From Acidovorax sp. KKS102 (GTDB lineage: Bacteria; Pseudomonadota; Gammaproteobacteria; Burkholderiales; Burkholderiaceae_C): 64,000 nucleotides of DNA. A model generated the notes under the pieces. The model saw nothing but the letters and a program-made list of their open reading frames with translations. It was not told the origin of the DNA and ran no database searches. A program made the translations under genes and the position numbers. The stretch lies in the NCBI RefSeq assembly GCF_000302535.1, contig NC_018708.1:1426001-1490000 (forward strand), given 5' to 3'. Positions 36,590 through 45,384 of the stretch are shown here, in pieces. Position 1 is the stretch's first letter, and each line of letters begins with the position of its first letter.

Positions 36590-38790
36590 GGTGTCTCCAC
36601 GGTGGTAGTGGATGGTTCGGGCGCCAGGGGCAGGTGCAACGCGACCTCGGTGCGGCCATCAGGCAGAGTGCGCACCTCCAGCCTGGCACCGTATTCCTCC
36701 AGCCGGTGCCGCATGCCACGCAACCCACGGCCCTCCGCCCACTGGTCGGGACGGGTAGCGGGGCCATCGTTGCGCACCCGCAGGTCAAGATGGTCTGCAT
36801 GGAGGGTGACGGAAATATCGAGCGTGCGCGGCTCGCCATGTTTCAGCGCGTTGGTGATGCTTTCACGCAGTGCCCGCTCAATGACGGACTTCTGGCGTGA
36901 AGCCAGTTCGCCGTCGGGATGGTGTGGTGCGCTCCATTCCAGGGCGACCCCCGCCGCATCGCAGCGCGCAGACGCTTCTGCGCGCCAATCTGCCAGGGCA
37001 TCGGCCCACGGGATGGCATGGGCATCCATCACGTTGAGCGCAGTGCGCAGGTCATTCATGGCTGCCCGCGCCAGATCCGTCAGTTCGGGCGACTGGGCGC
37101 GGTGGATCAGCATCAGCAGCCTTGCGCCCACGTCGTCGTGCATGTCGCGTGCAATGCGCCTGCGCTCATCGCGCGCGCCGCGCTCCTGGGCATCGCGGCT
37201 GCGTTCGGCCTCGTTCAGCAGGTGCGTCAATGCGTTGACGAAGGTGGCATCCTGGGTCGAGAACAGCCGTTGGCCGCGGGCAGGGTAGCTCAGGTGGCTT
37301 GCCGAAAGTCCGCCGCATGCTGGCACGCACAGCGAGAGACCGCCTTCCTGAATTTGCGCTTGGGGCAGCGAAAAGTCCGGTGCCGTTTGCAGGTGCAGTG
37401 GGTCGAAGATGCGCCGCAGCAGCTCTTGCCATGCGTCTTCCTGCGCCCGCCGGGATGGCTGAAAAGCGATGCGCACTACATCTGGCATCAGCTCGTGCAG
37501 CTGCATGCCAGGGCGGTGCGCCAAGCGTTGCCACAGCCACTGCCGTGCGGGAAAGTACAACGCGCCACACACCCACAGCGATGCGCCTAGCGCCGGTCCT
37601 GCCGTCCAGTCGAGTGCGAGGATCAGCAGGGCATCCACTGCCACGACGGCCAGCGCGCCGCCCAGCCACAGCAGCATGCGAAACGCCCATTCGTCAAGCT
37701 GGAACAGACGGTACCGCCGCAGACCCAAAGCGATGCCGACATAGATGAACAGAAAAAAGCCGAATGCATAGCCCTGCGGCATGGGGGGCAACCAGCCCAG
37801 CATGGCGGTGGTGATGATGAGCAGAATAAACAGCCCGCTGCCCACCATGAGCGACATGATGAACCAACGCAGCGAGGCGCGGGCCAGTGGGTCGCCCCGG
37901 CTTTTGCGCCACTGCACCGTTGCAAAGCCCATGGCCAGCAGCATTTCGGTCACCACGGCGAGCTGCATGCCTACGGCGGGAGAGGGCGCAAGGCGAAGCA
38001 CATTCGCAAGCCACCACAGGTTGAACACCCCGAACAGCCAGAGCAGGTGGACGGGGCGTACCAGGGGCCTCGGGTGGGCCATGAAGATGGCGCCAAAAGC
38101 CGCGCCAAACATGAGCGAACCCCAATGGTTGAGCGCATTGAGTGCGAAGAACAGGTTGCCGGGCAGCGCCAACTCCCGTCCGCTGTACACCGCCGCCGGC
38201 ATGGCAAAGACGGGAAAGAGCAGGCCCGTCAAACCAAACATGCGCGCGCCCCAGTCGTGCGGGCGGAGCACCCAGACCCAGCAAGCGATCAAGCAGCCGG
38301 TCACAGAGACCGCGAGCTGAAACCAAAAGAGCAGGGGGAGGGCGCTGATCGGGCGGTCCTGCGGGGTGACGGTGGTGGTGCTGACAATCCCACCCGCTTC
38401 CCAGCGCAGGCGCACGTGGGGCCGCGCCAACAGATCGTAGATCTGTTGCTGTCGTGCGAAGAAGCCGTCGATCTTCGCATAGGTGCCCATCACATCGGGC
38501 TCTTCGATGAGGTCTTCCGCCTGCAGCGGGACTTCGGCCGCGCTGGGGTGTGCCGAACCGGTATGCGTGACCGCTTGCAGTGCAAGCAAGGTCGCGCCCG
38601 CTGGAACGGCGGTGGAGGGCCCCTGGCTGGCTACCACGCGCATCTTCTCCTCGGTGGGTGCAATGGTCAGACCCAGCCACGGCGTTTGCAGCGACGCCCC
38701 CACCGTCAGAGCCACCGTGAACAACGCATAGGCAAATGCCGCAAACAGCCAGCGCGAGGGAGGGCGTTGAGCGGTGGTGGATGAGGTCAT
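36586..38790 (-). CDS. membrane sensor histidine kinase (HisKA_3, NarX-like)
   Basis: A 734-residue sensor kinase. One helix near residue 18 precedes a roughly 130-residue periplasmic domain (VPAGATLLALQAV resembles a PDZ-like loop; uncertain). Then come six to eight helices to about residue 430, a 7TM-like sensing module. A cytoplasmic part follows, with the dimerisation/phosphorylation site in ARDERRRIARDMHDDVGARL (His551) and a HATPase domain with NALKHGEPR and GRGLRGMRHRLEEYGA. HisKA_3 kinases pair with NarL-type regulators, matching the overlapping downstream gene. The ATG at MTSSTTAQRP is preferred over a start 87 nt upstream. The signal is unknown. Confidence 0.88.
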   Translation of the reverse strand: MTSSTTAQRPPSRWLFAAFAYALFTVALTVGASLQTPWLGLTIAPTEEKMRVVASQGPSTAVPAGATLLALQAVTHTGSAHPSAAEVPLQAEDLIEEPDVMGTYAKIDGFFARQQQIYDLLARPHVRLRWEAGGIVSTTTVTPQDRPISALPLLFWFQLAVSVTGCLIACWVWVLRPHDWGARMFGLTGLLFPVFAMPAAVYSGRELALPGNLFFALNALNHWGSLMFGAAFGAIFMAHPRPLVRPVHLLWLFGVFNLWWLANVLRLAPSPAVGMQLAVVTEMLLAMGFATVQWRKSRGDPLARASLRWFIMSLMVGSGLFILLIITTAMLGWLPPMPQGYAFGFFLFIYVGIALGLRRYRLFQLDEWAFRMLLWLGGALAVVAVDALLILALDWTAGPALGASLWVCGALYFPARQWLWQRLAHRPGMQLHELMPDVVRIAFQPSRRAQEDAWQELLRRIFDPLHLQTAPDFSLPQAQIQEGGLSLCVPACGGLSASHLSYPARGQRLFSTQDATFVNALTHLLNEAERSRDAQERGARDERRRIARDMHDDVGARLLMLIHRAQSPELTDLARAAMNDLRTALNVMDAHAIPWADALADWRAEASARCDAAGVALEWSAPHHPDGELASRQKSVIERALRESITNALKHGEPRTLDISVTLHADHLDLRVRNDGPATRPDQWAEGRGLRGMRHRLEEYGARLEVRTLPDGRTEVALHLPLAPEPSTTTVETP

Positions 38791-38924
38791 GGTCGAGCGG
38801 GGACTGTAGAGGTTGTAGCCCAGGGTGACCACCCCCGTGAACGCGGGATTGTCAGGGCCGAGTGTGCGGTTGAACAATTTCGCTGGCTACATTTTTTAAC
38901 CAATGCATGAAGAGAGGTCAGTCC

Positions 38925-39995
38925 ATGACGCAAGGTGTTCTGAAGAAGATGGCTTGGAGCCCGCTGCGCGGTGCGCTCGTGTTGGCAGCAGCTGCGGCCC
39001 TGGCGGCCTGCGGCGGCGGGAGCGACGGTGACGCAACCAGCCCCCCACCGGCTGCCGCGACCAGTTTGAGCGGCACTGCAGCGGTGGGCGCGCCGATTGC
39101 AGGCGGCACGGTGCAGTTGCGGTGCAGCGGAGGCAGTGCCGTGCTAGAGGCAGTCACCGGGGCCAACGGCACCTGGCGCATCGACACCACTGGACAGGCC
39201 CTGCCGTGTGCGGTGCGGGTGACGGGTGGCTCGCTGGCTGCCGGTCAGGCTTTGCACTCGGTGGCGCTCACTTTTGATACGACCAACATTACGCCGCTGA
39301 CCGACCTGATCGTCGCCAATGCCACGGGCAAGCTGCCCGCGACATGGTGGGGTGCGGCCGGTCCTGGCGACCTGGGCAGCCTGGCCGCAGCGCAGGTGGA
39401 CAAGGCGCTGGCCAGCGTGCGCAGCGCACTCGGCTTGGCTGCCCTGCAAACCTTCGACCCACGTACCGTGGCATTCAACGCCGTGGCCAAAGACAAGGTG
39501 GATGACGTGCTGGAGGCATTGCAGCAAGCCCTGGCCAACCTGGGCATGGACTACGCAGCGCTGGTGAGTGCTGCCAGCAACACCACGTTTACGTTGTCCG
39601 ATGGGTTCCGCATCGCGCTGAACAATGCGCACACCACGATCACGGTGGGCGGCAGCGGCAACGGAGGCGGCACGGGTGGCACTGGCGGGACCGGTGGCGG
39701 CGGAAGTGGTGGCTCCTACACGCTGGTCCTGAACGTGAACGCAGGTGGCGTGGCGGCGCCCCCTGTCACCATCACCAACGTGCCGAAGCCTGCCAATCAA
39801 TCCGAGTTCTGCAGCGAAATCACCAACCCCTCGTCGGGCATCGGGCTCACGCAGGCGGTGCCGGGCGGTGCGGGCACGCTGACCATCAACAGCTGCGCAT
39901 TCAGCGGCAACACGGGCAGCGTTTCGGCAACGCTCTCCATCACGTCGCCTGTAGCGATGACGGTGCCCTATACCGTGACCTATACCTATAACTGA
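38925..39995 (+). CDS. putative lipoprotein with glycine-rich linker
   Basis: A 356-residue protein, unrecognised overall. The N-terminus is a lipoprotein signal ending LAAC (lipobox, Cys about 29) followed by a GGGSDGD linker. Residues about 45-110 (GTAAVGAPIAGGTVQLRCSGGSAV...) resemble beta-sandwich adhesion or carboxypeptidase-regulatory-like domains. A long GGTGGTGGTGGGGSGG linker precedes a C-terminal domain with two cysteines (SEFCSEI, INSCAF), possibly disulfide-bonded. It is divergent from the two-component system (134 bp) and so may be its target. AGAGAGG 7 nt before ATG 38925 favours that start over ATG 38907. It probably resides in the outer-membrane periplasmic leaflet or on the surface. 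Confidence 0.75.
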   Translation: MTQGVLKKMAWSPLRGALVLAAAAALAACGGGSDGDATSPPPAAATSLSGTAAVGAPIAGGTVQLRCSGGSAVLEAVTGANGTWRIDTTGQALPCAVRVTGGSLAAGQALHSVALTFDTTNITPLTDLIVANATGKLPATWWGAAGPGDLGSLAAAQVDKALASVRSALGLAALQTFDPRTVAFNAVAKDKVDDVLEALQQALANLGMDYAALVSAASNTTFTLSDGFRIALNNAHTTITVGGSGNGGGTGGTGGTGGGGSGGSYTLVLNVNAGGVAAPPVTITNVPKPANQSEFCSEITNPSSGIGLTQAVPGGAGTLTINSCAFSGNTGSVSATLSITSPVAMTVPYTVTYTYN

Positions 39996-40038
39996 CGGTG
40001 TATTGCGGAGATTGGCGTCGCGCAATCGCCGCGCCACA

Positions 40039-40072
40039 GGCCACCTGGGTTGAAAGCTTTGGTGGCCCTTTT
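40039..40072 (+). terminator. Rho-independent terminator of the lipoprotein gene
   Basis: GGCCACC (40039-40045) pairs with GGTGGCC (40061-40067), followed by CTTTTTCT. It lies 44 bp after the stop. Confidence 0.8.
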
Positions 40073-40284
40073 TCTGGGCATGAGGCAGATCGCGCGGGAT
40101 GAACTGGCTGTTCGCATCATGCCAATTTGGCATGATCGATTTAATAAGTTAACACATCAATTTTCCTGCGTGCATCAAAATTCCTTATGGAGTGCGTGGC
40201 ACGCTGATACGGCCTGAACCCGAGGGAAAACCCCGCCCAGCCTGCCTAGGGGCGGTTGTGACTACTCGCTACAATCCCGTCCAC

Positions 40285-40318
40285 AAACCCGCACAGCTGC
40301 ATTTCTGGCGGGTTTTTT
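40285..40318 (+). terminator. terminator or attenuator in the livH leader
   Basis: AAACCCGC (40285-40292) pairs with GCGGGTTT (40308-40315), followed by a T run. It is far from the previous gene and close to livH, so it may regulate read-through into the operon. Confidence 0.65.
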
Positions 40319-40400
40319 GCTAGATGGCAGTCGGGCCCACAAGGCTGTACCGATTCCGGTGCCAAAGCGGTGGGTACGTCACAAACGAAGGACTTCTCTT

Positions 40401-41330
40401 ATGGACATTTTGCTGCAACAGATCATTAACGGTCTGGTACTCGGCAGCATGTACGCCTTGATAGCCTTGGGCTACACGATGGTGTACGGCATTATTCAAC
40501 TCATCAATTTCGCCCACGGCGAGGTGCTCATGATCGGCGCCCTCACCAGCTGGAGCTGTATTGGAATGATGCAGGCCGCCATGCCGGGCGCGCCGGGCTG
40601 GACCATCCTGCTGCTGGCCACCATCATCGCGTGCGTGGTGGCTGCCACCCTCAACTACACCATCGAGAAGATTGCGTACAAGCCGCTGCGCAACAGCCCG
40701 CGCCTCGCACCCCTGATCACTGCCATCGGCATGTCGATCCTGCTGCAGACGCTGGCGATGATCATCTGGAAGCCCAACTACAAGCCGTATCCCACGCTGC
40801 TGCCCAGCACGCCGTTCCAGGTGGGTGGCGCCTTCATCACCCCCACGCAAATCCTGATCCTGGGCGTGACGGCGGTGGCCCTGGCTTCGCTGGTCTATTT
40901 GGTCAACCACACCAACCTGGGTCGCGCCATGCGCGCCACGGCGGAGAACCCCCGCGTGGCATCCCTGATGGGCGTGAAGCCCGACATGGTGATCTCGGCC
41001 ACCTTCATCATCGGCGCCGTGCTGGCGGCCATCGCCGGCATGATGTACGCGTCCAACTACGGCACGGCACAACACACCATGGGCTTCCTGCCCGGTCTCA
41101 AGGCCTTCACGGCGGCGGTGTTTGGCGGCATTGGCAACCTGGCCGGTGCGGTGGTGGGCGGTATTTTGCTGGGCCTCATCGAAGCCATCGGCTCGGGTTA
41201 CATCGGCACGCTCACGGGCGGTTTGCTGGGCAGCCACTACACCGACATCTTTGCGTTCATCGTGCTCATCATCATCCTGACGCTGCGTCCCTCGGGCCTG
41301 CTGGGTGAGCGTGTGGCCGATCGCGCCTGA
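40401..41330 (+). CDS. livH: branched-chain amino-acid ABC transporter permease LivH
   Basis: A 309-residue inner-membrane permease with about eight helices: NGLVLGSMYALIALGYTMVYGIIQLINFAHGEVLMIGA and TAAVFGGIGNLAGAVVGGILLGLIEAIGSGYI are the family signatures. It forms the transmembrane dimer with LivM for leucine/isoleucine/valine or related amide uptake. The start is the ATG of MDILLQQ, 20 nt after CGAAGGAC. It is first of livHMGF, with 13 bp to livM. Confidence 0.95.
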   Translation: MDILLQQIINGLVLGSMYALIALGYTMVYGIIQLINFAHGEVLMIGALTSWSCIGMMQAAMPGAPGWTILLLATIIACVVAATLNYTIEKIAYKPLRNSPRLAPLITAIGMSILLQTLAMIIWKPNYKPYPTLLPSTPFQVGGAFITPTQILILGVTAVALASLVYLVNHTNLGRAMRATAENPRVASLMGVKPDMVISATFIIGAVLAAIAGMMYASNYGTAQHTMGFLPGLKAFTAAVFGGIGNLAGAVVGGILLGLIEAIGSGYIGTLTGGLLGSHYTDIFAFIVLIIILTLRPSGLLGERVADRA

Positions 41331-41343
41331 GGAGCCTCACACC

Positions 41344-42420
41344 ATGAAGAACACCAAAACCAACTGGATCATCGGCGCCGTGGCGCTGCTGGTGCTGCCG
41401 CTGATCCTGCAATCCTTCGGCAACGCCTGGGTGCGTATTGCCGACCTGGCCCTGCTGTACGTGCTGCTGGCCCTGGGCCTGAACATCGTGGTGGGCTACG
41501 CCGGCCTGCTGGACCTGGGCTACGTGGCGTTCTACGCCGTGGGTGCCTACCTGTTTGCCCTGATGGCTTCGCCACATTTGGCAGACAACTTTGCGGCGTT
41601 TGCCGCCATGTTCCCCAACGGGTTGCACACCTCGCTGTGGATCGTGATACCGGTAGCGGCGTTGTTAGCGGCGTTCTTTGGCGCCATGCTGGGGGCGCCC
41701 ACGCTCAAGCTGCGCGGTGACTACCTGGCCATCGTGACGCTGGGCTTCGGCGAAATCATCCGCATCTTCCTGAACAACCTGGACCACCCCGTCAACCTGA
41801 CCAACGGCCCCAAGGGCCTGGGCCAGATCGACTCGGTCAAGATCTTCGGCCTGGACCTGGGTAAACGCCTGGAACTGTTCGGCTTCGACATCAACTCCGT
41901 CACGCTGTACTACTACCTGTTCCTGGTGCTGGTGGTGGTCTCCATCGTGATCTGCTACCGCCTGCAGGACTCGCGCATCGGCCGCGCCTGGATGGCGATC
42001 CGTGAAGACGAAATCGCAGCCAAGGCCATGGGCATCAACACCCGCAACATGAAGCTGCTGGCCTTCGGCATGGGCGCTTCGTTCGGCGGCGTGTCGGGTG
42101 CGATGTTCGGTGCCTTCCAGGGCTTCGTGTCGCCCGAGTCCTTCAGCCTGATGGAGTCGGTCATGATCGTCGCCATGGTGGTGCTGGGCGGTATCGGCCA
42201 CATCCCTGGCGTGATCCTGGGTGCCGTCCTGCTGTCGGCCCTGCCCGAAGTGCTGCGCTACGTGGCCGGCCCGCTGCAGGCCATGACGGACGGACGCCTG
42301 GACTCCGCCATCCTGCGCCAGCTGCTGATTGCCCTGGCGATGATCATCATCATGCTGATGCGCCCCCGCGGCCTGTGGCCGTCGCCTGAGCACGGCAAGA
42401 GCCTGACGCAGAAGACCTGA
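41344..42420 (+). CDS. livM: branched-chain amino-acid ABC transporter permease LivM
   Basis: A 358-residue inner-membrane permease of about ten helices. Its YVLLALGLNIVVGYAGLLDLGYVAFYAVGAYL and LGGIGHIPGVILGAVLLSALPEVLRY segments match LivM. It pairs with LivH. AGGAGC lies just before ACCATG. It is slightly longer than the family norm of about 320, partly from an N-terminal extra helix. livG follows after 25 bp. Confidence 0.95.
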   Translation: MKNTKTNWIIGAVALLVLPLILQSFGNAWVRIADLALLYVLLALGLNIVVGYAGLLDLGYVAFYAVGAYLFALMASPHLADNFAAFAAMFPNGLHTSLWIVIPVAALLAAFFGAMLGAPTLKLRGDYLAIVTLGFGEIIRIFLNNLDHPVNLTNGPKGLGQIDSVKIFGLDLGKRLELFGFDINSVTLYYYLFLVLVVVSIVICYRLQDSRIGRAWMAIREDEIAAKAMGINTRNMKLLAFGMGASFGGVSGAMFGAFQGFVSPESFSLMESVMIVAMVVLGGIGHIPGVILGAVLLSALPEVLRYVAGPLQAMTDGRLDSAILRQLLIALAMIIIMLMRPRGLWPSPEHGKSLTQKT

Positions 42421-42445
42421 AGAAGAACACCACCGAAAGTTAGCA

Positions 42446-43228
42446 ATGACAGAGAAATCCAATGAAGTGGTGCTGAAGGTCGCCGGTATCTCCAAGCGCT
42501 TCGGCGGCCTGCAGGCCCTGTCCGACGTGGGCATCACCATCCAGCGCGGCCAGGTGTATGGCCTGATCGGCCCCAACGGCGCGGGCAAGACCACGTTCTT
42601 CAACGTGATCACCGGCCTGTACACCCCCGACGCCGGGACGTTCGAGCTGGCCGGCAAGCCCTACGAGCCCACGGCCGTGCACGAAGTGGCCAAGGCCGGT
42701 ATCGCCCGCACCTTCCAGAACATTCGCCTGTTTGCCGAAATGACGGCGCTCGAGAACGTGATGGTGGGCCGCCACATCCGTACCAAGTCCGGCCTGCTGG
42801 GCGCGGTGCTGCGCACCAAGGGCTTCAAGGAAGAAGAAGCCGCGATTGCCAAGCGTGCCCAGGAACTGCTGGACTACGTGGGCATCGGCAAGTTTGCCGA
42901 CTACAAGGCGCGTACCCTGAGCTACGGCGACCAGCGTCGCCTGGAAATTGCCCGTGCGCTGGCCACCGACCCGCAGCTGATCGCGCTGGACGAGCCCGCC
43001 GCCGGCATGAACGCCACCGAGAAGGTGCAGCTGCGCGAGCTGATCGACCGCATCCGCAATGACAACCGCACCATCCTGCTCATCGAGCACGACGTGAAGC
43101 TGGTGATGGGCCTGTGCGACCGTGTGACGGTGCTCGACTACGGCAAGCAGATTGCCGAGGGCAACCCTGCCGAAGTGCAGAAGAACGAAAAAGTGATTGA
43201 GGCCTATCTGGGCACCGGAGGACATTGA
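42446..43228 (+). CDS. livG: branched-chain amino-acid ABC transporter ATP-binding protein LivG
   Basis: A 260-residue ABC ATPase energising the LivHM pore. Walker A is GPNGAGKTTF. The Q-loop region AGIARTFQNIRLF, the signature LSYGDQRRLEIARAL (with Tyr-Gly, as in LivG) and Walker B LIALDEPAAGMN, then IEHD, are all intact. It overlaps no neighbour; the next gene starts 3 bp after its stop. Confidence 0.96.
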   Translation: MTEKSNEVVLKVAGISKRFGGLQALSDVGITIQRGQVYGLIGPNGAGKTTFFNVITGLYTPDAGTFELAGKPYEPTAVHEVAKAGIARTFQNIRLFAEMTALENVMVGRHIRTKSGLLGAVLRTKGFKEEEAAIAKRAQELLDYVGIGKFADYKARTLSYGDQRRLEIARALATDPQLIALDEPAAGMNATEKVQLRELIDRIRNDNRTILLIEHDVKLVMGLCDRVTVLDYGKQIAEGNPAEVQKNEKVIEAYLGTGGH

Positions 43229-43230
43229 GA

Positions 43231-43959
43231 ATGGCCGAAAAATCCAACAAGGTACTGCTGCAGGTCAAGGGCCTGAAGGTCGCCTACGGCGGTATCCAGG
43301 CCGTGAAGGGCGTGGACTTTGAAGTGCGCGAAGGCGAGCTGGTCTCGCTGATCGGCTCCAACGGCGCCGGCAAGACCACCACCATGAAGGCCATCACCGG
43401 CACGCTGGCGATGAACGATGGCGACATCGAGTACCTGGGCGAAAGCATCAAGGGCAAGGGCGCCTGGGACCTGGTGAAAAAGGGCCTGGTCATGGTGCCG
43501 GAAGGCCGCGGCGTGTTCGCGCGCATGACCATCACCGAAAACCTGCAGATGGGCGCGTACACACGCTCAGACAAAGCGGGCATCCTGGCCGACATCGAGA
43601 AGATGTTCACCATCTTCCCGCGCCTGCGCGAGCGCAAGGACCAGCTGGCCGGCACCATGTCGGGCGGTGAACAGCAGATGCTGGCCATGGGCCGCGCGCT
43701 GATGAGCCAGCCCAAGGTGCTGTTGCTGGACGAGCCCTCGATGGGTCTGTCGCCCATCATGGTGGACAAGATCTTCGAGGTGGTTCGTGACGTGTACGCC
43801 CTGGGCGTGACCATCGTGCTGGTGGAGCAGAACGCCAGCCGCGCGCTGGCGATTGCCGACCGTGGTTACGTGATGGAGTCGGGCCTGATCACCATGACCG
43901 GCCCCGGCCAGCAACTGCTGAACGACCCCAAGGTGCGCGCCGCCTACCTGGGCGAATAA
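43231..43959 (+). CDS. livF: branched-chain amino-acid ABC transporter ATP-binding protein LivF
   Basis: A 242-residue ABC ATPase, partner of LivG. Walker A GSNGAGKTTTMKAI, signature MSGGEQQMLAMGRALM, Walker B LLLDEPSMGLSPI and the switch VEQNA are conserved. GGAGGAC upstream supports ATG 43231 over the TTG at 43225. It is last in livHMGF, with a strong terminator 46 bp downstream. The usual substrate-binding protein (LivJ/LivK) is not adjacent on either side. Confidence 0.96.
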   Translation: MAEKSNKVLLQVKGLKVAYGGIQAVKGVDFEVREGELVSLIGSNGAGKTTTMKAITGTLAMNDGDIEYLGESIKGKGAWDLVKKGLVMVPEGRGVFARMTITENLQMGAYTRSDKAGILADIEKMFTIFPRLRERKDQLAGTMSGGEQQMLAMGRALMSQPKVLLLDEPSMGLSPIMVDKIFEVVRDVYALGVTIVLVEQNASRALAIADRGYVMESGLITMTGPGQQLLNDPKVRAAYLGE

Positions 43960-44004
43960 GGCGCTGCAGCAAACGCACCGCCCAGTCGGTGCCGCTGTCC
44001 CCGG

Positions 44005-44031
44005 AAGGCACTCCAGTGGAGTGCCTTTTTT
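44005..44031 (+). terminator. Rho-independent terminator of livHMGF
   Basis: AAGGCACTCC pairs with GGAGTGCCTT, followed by TTTT. It lies 46 bp after the livF stop. Confidence 0.85.
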
Positions 44032-44064
44032 GCGCCTGCTGCCGGGTGCAGTGGAGAGAATGTT

Positions 44065-44117
44065 GCTATTAAATGAATAGCTGTCAAGGCATGTAACACC
44101 GGCGCAATCGGCTGATT
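44065..44117 (+). repeat. palindromic repeat, copy K (intergenic)
   Basis: The core at 44065-44081 is GCTAT-N8-TAGC, followed by TGTCAAGGCATG and CCGGCGCAATCGGC. It lies between the livF terminator and the DUF486 gene. Confidence 0.75.
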
Positions 44118-44167
44118 TTGTTCATAATCGATCGATTCGTTCACTCTCTCAGCCCTGACGCCTCACC

Positions 44168-44530
44168 ATGAACGCGCTCCAGTCCCTGCCCATCTCGCTG
44201 CAAACGGTGCTGCTGCTCACCGCCAGCAACATCTTCATGACCTTTGCCTGGTATGGGCACCTCAAGAATCTGGCCTCCTCGCCGTGGTACGTTGCAGCCC
44301 TCGTCAGCTGGGGCATCGCGCTGTTTGAGTACCTGTTGCAGGTGCCAGCCAACCGCATCGGCTTCACCCAGTTCAACGTGGGGCAACTCAAGATCATGCA
44401 GGAGGTCATCACGCTGGGCGTGTTTGTGCCATTCGCCGTGTTCTACATGGGCCAACCCCTGAAATGGGACTACCTCTGGGCGGGGCTGTGTCTGGTGGGC
44501 GCGGTGTATTTCATCTTCCGGGGCGCCTGA
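44168..44530 (+). CDS. DUF486 (DMT-superfamily) small membrane protein
   Basis: A 120-residue membrane protein with four predicted helices. The TASNIFMTFAWYGHLK, NRIGFTQFNVGQLKIMQEVITLGVF and YLWAGLCLVGAVYFIF stretches match DUF486 (PF04342). Half-size DMT-type membrane proteins probably dimerise; the substrate is unknown. It stands alone, preceded by a repeat copy. Confidence 0.9.
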   Translation: MNALQSLPISLQTVLLLTASNIFMTFAWYGHLKNLASSPWYVAALVSWGIALFEYLLQVPANRIGFTQFNVGQLKIMQEVITLGVFVPFAVFYMGQPLKWDYLWAGLCLVGAVYFIFRGA

Positions 44531-44717
44531 TGGCGGAAGGCCGGGGCGGGCGTCGCCCCGCTGCCCGCGGCCCTGTGCGCAGGGCGGCATGACTGCATGA
44601 GGCAGCGGCATCAACCCCCTGCAGGGCGCACGGTTAAACTCGCCGGGTCACGAAAGCGTCATGGTTTTGTCATGGCGCAGCCTTTTCTCACCATTCGTTC
44701 CCGATCCAGGAGTCTCC

Positions 44718-45365
44718 ATGCTGTTTGCCAAGCTGTTGCCACGCGAAGGCAATTTTTTCGAAATGTTCAACCAGCATGCGGACCGCATCGTCGAGGCGGC
44801 CCGGGCCTTCTCGCAACTGGTGGCCAACTACAGCGACCCGCACCTGCGCGACAAATACAACCAGGACGTGGACAACGCCGAGCGTGCTGCCGACCGCGTG
44901 ACGCACGAGGTGAACAAGGCCATCCACAAGACCTTCATCACCCCCATTGACCGGGAGCAGATCCACACGCTGATCAACACCATGGACGACGTGGCCGACC
45001 TGATCCAGGACTCGGCCGAGACCATGGCGCTGTACGACGTGCGCCACATGACGGAAGAAATCACCCGCCTCACGGACCTGAGCCTCAAGTGCTGCGAGCG
45101 CCTGCGCGATGCCGTCAAGCTGCTGGAGAAGATCGCCGACCCGGCCGTGGCCGAGGCTGCGCTCAAGACCTGCGAGGAGATCGACAAGCTCGAATCCGAC
45201 GCCGACCGCGTGATGCGCAGCGCCATGAGCAAGCTGTTCCGCGAGGAGCCCGATGTGCGCGAGGTGATCAAGCTCAAGGCCATCTACGAGCTGCTGGAGA
45301 CCATCACCGACAAGTGTGAGGACGTGGCCAACTGCATCGAGGGCATCGTCCTCGAAAACTCCTGA
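44718..45365 (+). CDS. PhoU-like DUF47 family Pit accessory protein
   Basis: A 215-residue all-helical cytoplasmic protein of the DUF47/YkaA family. MLFAKLLPREGNFFEMFNQHADRIVEAA opens it, and the DNAERAADRVTHEVNKAIHKTFITPIDREQIHTLINTMDDVADLIQD heptads hold the metal-binding E/D-rich PhoU motifs. It likely controls the Pit transporter encoded 20 bp downstream. CCAGGAG 6-7 nt before ATG 44718 fixes the start. The arrangement with pit is common in proteobacteria. Confidence 0.92.
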   Translation: MLFAKLLPREGNFFEMFNQHADRIVEAARAFSQLVANYSDPHLRDKYNQDVDNAERAADRVTHEVNKAIHKTFITPIDREQIHTLINTMDDVADLIQDSAETMALYDVRHMTEEITRLTDLSLKCCERLRDAVKLLEKIADPAVAEAALKTCEEIDKLESDADRVMRSAMSKLFREEPDVREVIKLKAIYELLETITDKCEDVANCIEGIVLENS

Positions 45366-45384
45366 ACCCCGCAGGCTGACCAGT

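Larger units (their letters stand above)
39996..40400. other. 405-bp intergenic region before livHMGF
   Basis: It holds two intrinsic terminators (see 40039-40072 and 40285-40318). A possible -10 box TACAAT at 40270-40275 lies just before the second. No convincing -35 matches it. No reading frame of note is seen. The second terminator lies about 80 bp before livH, so it could be a leader attenuator rather than the end of a gene. Confidence 0.6.

Noticed and set aside
40270-40318. A small RNA gene in the livH leader (-10 box then terminator).
   Set aside because: The transcript would be under 40 nt and no -35 fits, so only a terminator is called.
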